Of a DNA stretch of 64,000 nt, positions 60,547 through 64,000 are shown piece by piece. The notes beneath the pieces were generated by a model. It saw only the letters and a list, made by a program, of their open reading frames with translations. It had not been told where the DNA came from and did no database searches. Position 1 is the stretch's first letter. Every line of letters starts with the position of its first letter. Origin of the DNA: Thermoanaerobaculia bacterium (lineage in GTDB: Bacteria; Acidobacteriota; Thermoanaerobaculia; Multivoradales; Multivoraceae); NCBI GenBank assembly GCA_022826745.1, contig JAJDUI010000009.1, positions 62,001 to 126,000 of the forward strand, read 5' to 3'. The position numbers and the translations under genes are program-made.

Positions 60547-62472
60547 TCAGGCCGTCGTCGGGCGGGGGTAGCCCAGCTCGGTGAGGGCCTGCTCGATTTC
60601 GTCGAGGATCGCGGGATCGTCGATCGTCGGCGGCACCGTCCAGGGCTCGCCGTCGGCGATGCGCCGCATCGTGCCCCGGAGCACCTTGCCGGACCTCGTC
60701 TTCGGCAGGCGTTCGACGATCGCAGCGACCTTGAACGAGGCGACCGGGCCCAGCTGGTCACGCACGCTCTGCACGAGTTCCGGGACGATCTCCGCTTCGC
60801 TGCGGCTCGAACCCGCGTACAGCACCGCCAGCCCCAGGGGTACCTGTCCCTTGAGCGAGTCGGCGACTCCGATGACGGCGCACTCCGCGACGTCGCGGTG
60901 GGAAGCCAGAATCTCCTCCATGGCGCCGGTGGACAGGCGGTGGCCGGCGACGTTGATCAGGTCGTCCGTCCGGCTCATGATGTAGAGGTAGCCGTCGTCG
61001 TCGAGGTGCCCGGCGTCGCCCGTCTGGTAGTAGCCGTCGTACTCGCGGAGATAGGACTCGACGTAGCCTTCGTCGTTCCGCCACAGGGTCGGCAGGCAGC
61101 CGGGCGGCAGCGGCAGGCGCAGCGCGATCGCGCCGTTCTCGCCGGGCGGCATTTCCCGACTCGAGCCGGGCGTGCCGGCATCGTCGTGGTCGAGGATCCG
61201 CACGTCGTACCCGGGCACGACCTTCGTGGGCGAGCCGTGCTTGACCGGCAGGGCGCCCAGACCGACGCAGTTGGCGGCGATCGCCCAGCCGGTTTCGGTC
61301 TGCCACCAGTGGTCGATGACCGGCACGCCGAGCTTGTCCTCGGCCCACTGCACGGTGTCCGGGTCGGCGCGCTCGCCGGCCAGGAACAGGGTGCGCAGGC
61401 AGCTCAGATCGAACTTGTCGATCAGTTCGCCCCGCGGGTCCTCCCTCTTGATCGCGCGGAACGCTGTCGGCGCCGTGAACAGCGCCGAGACGTTGTGTTC
61501 GGAGATGACCCGCCAGAAGGCGCTGGCGTCCGGCGTGCCGACCGGTTTTCCCTCGTAGAGCACGGTCGTGCAGCCGTGGATCAGCGGCGCATAGACGATG
61601 TAGGAGTGCCCGACCACCCAGCCGATGTCCGACGCGGCCCAGTAGACATCGCCGGGCGACACGCCGTACACGTTGCCCATGCTCCAGTCGAGGGCCACCA
61701 GGTGGCCGCCGTTGTCGCGGACGACGCCCTTGGGGACGCCGGTCGTGCCGGAGGTGTACAGGATGTAGAGCGGGTCGGTGGCCCGGACCGGTACGCAGTC
61801 GGCCGGCTCGGACGCGGCCATCGCGTCGTGCCAGTCGAGGTCGCCCGAGCCGAGCTCGGCGGTGTGCTGGGGACGCTGAAGCAGGACCGTCGCGATCGGC
61901 TTGTGGGCGGACATCGCGATCGCCTCGTCGAGGAGAGGTTTGTACTCGACGATGCGGGCGGTCTCGATGCCGCAGGAAGCGGCCAGGACGACCTTCGGCC
62001 TGGCGTCCTCGATCCGGGTCGCGAGTTCCCTGGAGGCGAAGCCGCCGAAGACGACGGAGTGGACGGCGCCGATGCGGGCGCATGCCAGCATGGCGACGGC
62101 CGCTTCGGGCACCATCGGCATGTAGATCAGCACCCGGTCGCCGCTCTCCACGTCGAGGCTGCGCAGCACGCCGGCGAGCCGCGCGGTCTGCTCCTGCAGA
62201 TCGGAGTACGAGAGCGTCCGTTTCGTGCCGGTAACGGGGCTGTCGTGGATCAGGGCCGGTTGGGTACCGCGTCCGTCCTCGACATGCCGGTCAACCGCGT
62301 TGTAGCAGGTGTTGACCTCGGCACCGGCGAACCAGCGGTAGAACGGCGGGTTCGCGTCGTCCAGCACGCGGTCCCAGCGCCGGTGCCAGGAGATCGCCTC
62401 GGCGGCCTCGGCCCAGAACCCTTCCGGGTCGGTTCGGGCCCGGTGCAGCGTCTGTTCGTAGCGGGTGCTCAC
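60547..62472 (-). CDS. prpE: Acyl-CoA synthetase, propionyl-CoA synthetase-like
   Basis: The 641-residue product is an AMP-forming acyl-CoA synthetase: it has the phosphate loop YTSGTTGVPKG and the C-terminal lysine motif TRSGKVLRGTMR. The segments IVEYKPLLDEAIAMSAHKP and HGSPTKVVPGYDVRILD match PrpE/ACSS3 better than Acs. It would activate propionate or a related short-chain acid. The GTG start overlaps the stop of the isoaspartyl-peptidase gene (GTGA). The neighbouring ETF system fits oxidation of the resulting acyl-CoA. Confidence 0.85.
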   Translation of the reverse strand: MSTRYEQTLHRARTDPEGFWAEAAEAISWHRRWDRVLDDANPPFYRWFAGAEVNTCYNAVDRHVEDGRGTQPALIHDSPVTGTKRTLSYSDLQEQTARLAGVLRSLDVESGDRVLIYMPMVPEAAVAMLACARIGAVHSVVFGGFASRELATRIEDARPKVVLAASCGIETARIVEYKPLLDEAIAMSAHKPIATVLLQRPQHTAELGSGDLDWHDAMAASEPADCVPVRATDPLYILYTSGTTGVPKGVVRDNGGHLVALDWSMGNVYGVSPGDVYWAASDIGWVVGHSYIVYAPLIHGCTTVLYEGKPVGTPDASAFWRVISEHNVSALFTAPTAFRAIKREDPRGELIDKFDLSCLRTLFLAGERADPDTVQWAEDKLGVPVIDHWWQTETGWAIAANCVGLGALPVKHGSPTKVVPGYDVRILDHDDAGTPGSSREMPPGENGAIALRLPLPPGCLPTLWRNDEGYVESYLREYDGYYQTGDAGHLDDDGYLYIMSRTDDLINVAGHRLSTGAMEEILASHRDVAECAVIGVADSLKGQVPLGLAVLYAGSSRSEAEIVPELVQSVRDQLGPVASFKVAAIVERLPKTRSGKVLRGTMRRIADGEPWTVPPTIDDPAILDEIEQALTELGYPRPTTA

Positions 62473-63611
62473 GGTCGGCCGCTACGGACGTCCTCCCAGA
62501 TCCCGACGTCGAACCGGCCGAGCGAGTTGGCCGCGCCGCGGAACATCGCGTTCGTATTGAACTCCATCGCGATGGAGCCGTTCCTGCCGATCGCGATGAT
62601 GCCGCCGTCGCCGGGCTTCAACGTCTCGCCGATGACCTGGCGCACAGCCTCCTCGACGGAGAGGCCGGCGTACTCGATGAGTGCCGAGACGTCGTAGGCC
62701 ACGGTGTGACGGATGAACTCCTCGCCCCGGCCGGTGCAGGAGATGGCCGCCGTCTCGTTGTTCGCGTAGGTGCCCGCGCCGATGACGGGCACGTCGCCGA
62801 CGCGGCCGATCTGCTTGTACATCGTGCCTCCGGTCGAGGTGGCCGCCGCCAGGTTGCCGTAGCGGTCCATGGCCACGGCGCCGACGGTGCCGAGATGGGA
62901 GGCGCCACCCTGGCCGGGTTCCGGGCCGGCGTTGCCGGTGTAGTCGCCCTCGGGACTCGGAGCTCCGTCGCCTCCCGAGTTGCCGCCCCTCCGCTGGCTC
63001 CGGATGGCGCGAAAGCGCTCCAGTTGCGGCTCGGTCGAGAAGTAGGCCTGGACGTTCCGGCGCACGCCCGCGTTGACGGCGAAGTTGTCGGCGCCCTGGC
63101 CGCTGAGAAGAACGTGGGGCGTGTCCTCCATGACGCGCCGGGCCAGTCGCACCGGATTGCGGACGTTCTTCACGCCGGCCACCGCGCCGCAGGCGAGGGT
63201 GCGGCCGTCCATGATCGCGGCGTCCAGTTCGTGGGTGCCGATGGAGGTGAACACGGAGCCGCGGCCGGCGTTGAAACGGGGGTCGTCCTCGAGTGCCGCG
63301 ACCACCTCCTCGACCACCCGGAGGCTCGCTTCGCCCGCCGCCAACTGCTCGCTGCCCAGCGACAGAACGTCGCGCAGGGCCCCGTAGTAGTCGTCGGCGT
63401 CCGTCGTGTCGCGCCGGGCGCTGCCCGCGCCTCCGTGAATGGCGAGCGACCACTCGGGGGCGGGCGTTGCTTCGCTTGCCTGGTTCAAGTCCTGTTGCTC
63501 TTCCGCGGTCGTCTCGGGCTCAGCCGAACCGCATGCTCCCAGTCCCAGGGCCAGGACCGCGCAGACGGCCACGGCGAGAGTCGGAGGACACAGTCGAAAA
63601 CCGTTCACCAT
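62469..63611 (-). CDS. Lipoprotein isoaspartyl peptidase / L-asparaginase
   Basis: The 380-residue product has a lipoprotein signal peptide with LGAC (cysteine 27). The Ntn-hydrolase fold is clear: LAIHGGAGSARR at the start of the domain, a GRGSVFTSIG segment, and the autocleavage/nucleophile Thr in HLGTVGAVAMD, followed by AATSTGGTMYKQIGRVGD. A Gly/Ser-rich stretch before the Thr is where processing occurs. It would cut isoaspartyl or asparagine bonds in the periplasm. A periplasmic lipoprotein version coupled to a CoA synthetase gene is unusual. Confidence 0.88.
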   Translation of the reverse strand: MVNGFRLCPPTLAVAVCAVLALGLGACGSAEPETTAEEQQDLNQASEATPAPEWSLAIHGGAGSARRDTTDADDYYGALRDVLSLGSEQLAAGEASLRVVEEVVAALEDDPRFNAGRGSVFTSIGTHELDAAIMDGRTLACGAVAGVKNVRNPVRLARRVMEDTPHVLLSGQGADNFAVNAGVRRNVQAYFSTEPQLERFRAIRSQRRGGNSGGDGAPSPEGDYTGNAGPEPGQGGASHLGTVGAVAMDRYGNLAAATSTGGTMYKQIGRVGDVPVIGAGTYANNETAAISCTGRGEEFIRHTVAYDVSALIEYAGLSVEEAVRQVIGETLKPGDGGIIAIGRNGSIAMEFNTNAMFRGAANSLGRFDVGIWEDVRSGRP

Positions 63612-63721
63612 GTGCAGGCCCCCTCGTCGTCGAGGCGCCTGGTCCGAGGCGGTAACCAGGGGGCGCCGGCCGGAACCGGAGCGGTGGACGTTAGCACGGC
63701 GGTCGCCGGCTCCCGGTGGGG

Positions 63722-63727
63722 CATAAT
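63722..63727 (+). promoter_or_regulatory. -10 box for the right-edge gene
   Basis: CATAAT lies 9 bases before the GTG start at 63737, with no ribosome site between, which suggests a leaderless mRNA as at 51186-51191. Confidence 0.4.
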
Positions 63728-63736
63728 GCGCGCTCG

Positions 63737-64000
63737 GTGGCCAACACGAAACGTCTCTCGGACTATGAAGACGAGCGGGACCAGGACGCCTTCTGGGAGG
63801 CGATTCGTCCTGCCGACGAACCCCTGCGGCATCGCTGGTTCCTGCCCGCGGTCGTTCTGATCCTGGTCGTCAGCGTGCCGTGGTACCTGCCGTCTTCGGT
63901 GGGCGGCCGGCTGGCGGCCGGCCTGCCAGTCTGGACCTGGATCACGATCGCCTGCGGCCTGGCCCTGGCGGTGATCACCTCTTTCGCTTCGTTGCGCCTG
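63737..64000 (+). CDS. Small membrane protein, N-terminal part
   Basis: The frame starts at GTG 63737 and is open to the window edge (88 codons). The first 30 residues are charged (LSDYEDERDQDAFWEAI), then two membrane helices follow (PAVVLILVVSVPWYLP and TWITIACGLALAVITSF). The PWYLP and GLPVWTW segments recall the small accessory proteins encoded just before sodium/solute symporters, but the partner gene would lie outside the window, so this is a guess. Confidence 0.6.
   Translation, partial: MANTKRLSDYEDERDQDAFWEAIRPADEPLRHRWFLPAVVLILVVSVPWYLPSSVGGRLAAGLPVWTWITIACGLALAVITSFASLRL

Overview
The window is 64 kb of high-GC DNA with short intergenic spaces. It has no rRNA or tRNA gene, CRISPR array, insertion sequence or phage gene that I could see. 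The gene content suggests a Gram-negative, respiring heterotroph: a TonB-dependent receptor with a carboxypeptidase-regulatory domain, a DUF5916 protein, several exported PQQ-type beta-propellers, a lipoprotein sulfatase-TPR protein, and an ETF-linked Fe-S oxidoreductase. Domain combinations such as sulfatase-TPR, CarboxypepD_reg TonB receptors, DUF5916 and Spondin-PKD are frequent in Acidobacteriota, especially Thermoanaerobaculia-like lineages. That assignment is inference; the window has no marker gene that would settle it.

Layout. 1-4924 (minus): the edge of a Gfo/Idh/MocA oxidoreductase, two exported PQQ-like propellers and a two-cupin lipoprotein. 5126-7534 (plus): sulfatase-TPR lipoprotein, convergent with a DUF5916 protein (7538-9862, minus). 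10002-14663 (plus): TonB receptor, then a propeller fused to an NTF2-like domain. 14770-19623 (plus): monothiol glutaredoxin fused to a cysteine-free HesB-like domain, BolA, an aminotransferase with an export signal, a haem/copper monooxygenase-like protein with a clear terminator, and a ROK kinase.

19688-30060 is a type I restriction-modification locus on the minus strand: two different hsdM genes, hsdS, a DUF433 protein and hsdR. A three-gene cassette on the opposite strand (23098-25500) splits it: a TIGR04255 protein, an HTH protein and an unknown protein, with its own promoter and a leader hairpin. This is the best candidate here for an undescribed, possibly defence-related, system.

30086-41113 (minus) is a tightly overlapped cluster: Ig/LVIVD protein, YVTN-type propeller, coiled-acidic membrane protein, MoxR ATPase, DUF58 protein, BatA-like protein and a double-VWA membrane protein. 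41235-49056 (minus) is the 2-oxoglutarate dehydrogenase cluster sucA-sucB-lpd, with a VapBC-type toxin-antitoxin pair and a secreted Spondin-PKD protein lying between sucB and lpd.

49092-53940 holds two peptide-type ABC permeases (minus), a divergent MATE exporter and argG. 53962-60318 (minus) holds an autotransporter-like outer-membrane protein, then etfA, etfB, a TetR regulator with a likely operator, and an EtfD-like membrane Fe-S oxidoreductase, probably a route from acyl-CoA oxidation to quinone. 60547-63611 (minus) holds a PrpE-like acyl-CoA synthetase overlapped with a lipoprotein isoaspartyl peptidase. The right edge starts a small membrane protein. Many genes overlap by 1-8 bases (ATGA, GTGA or TTGA junctions), so translational coupling appears common.
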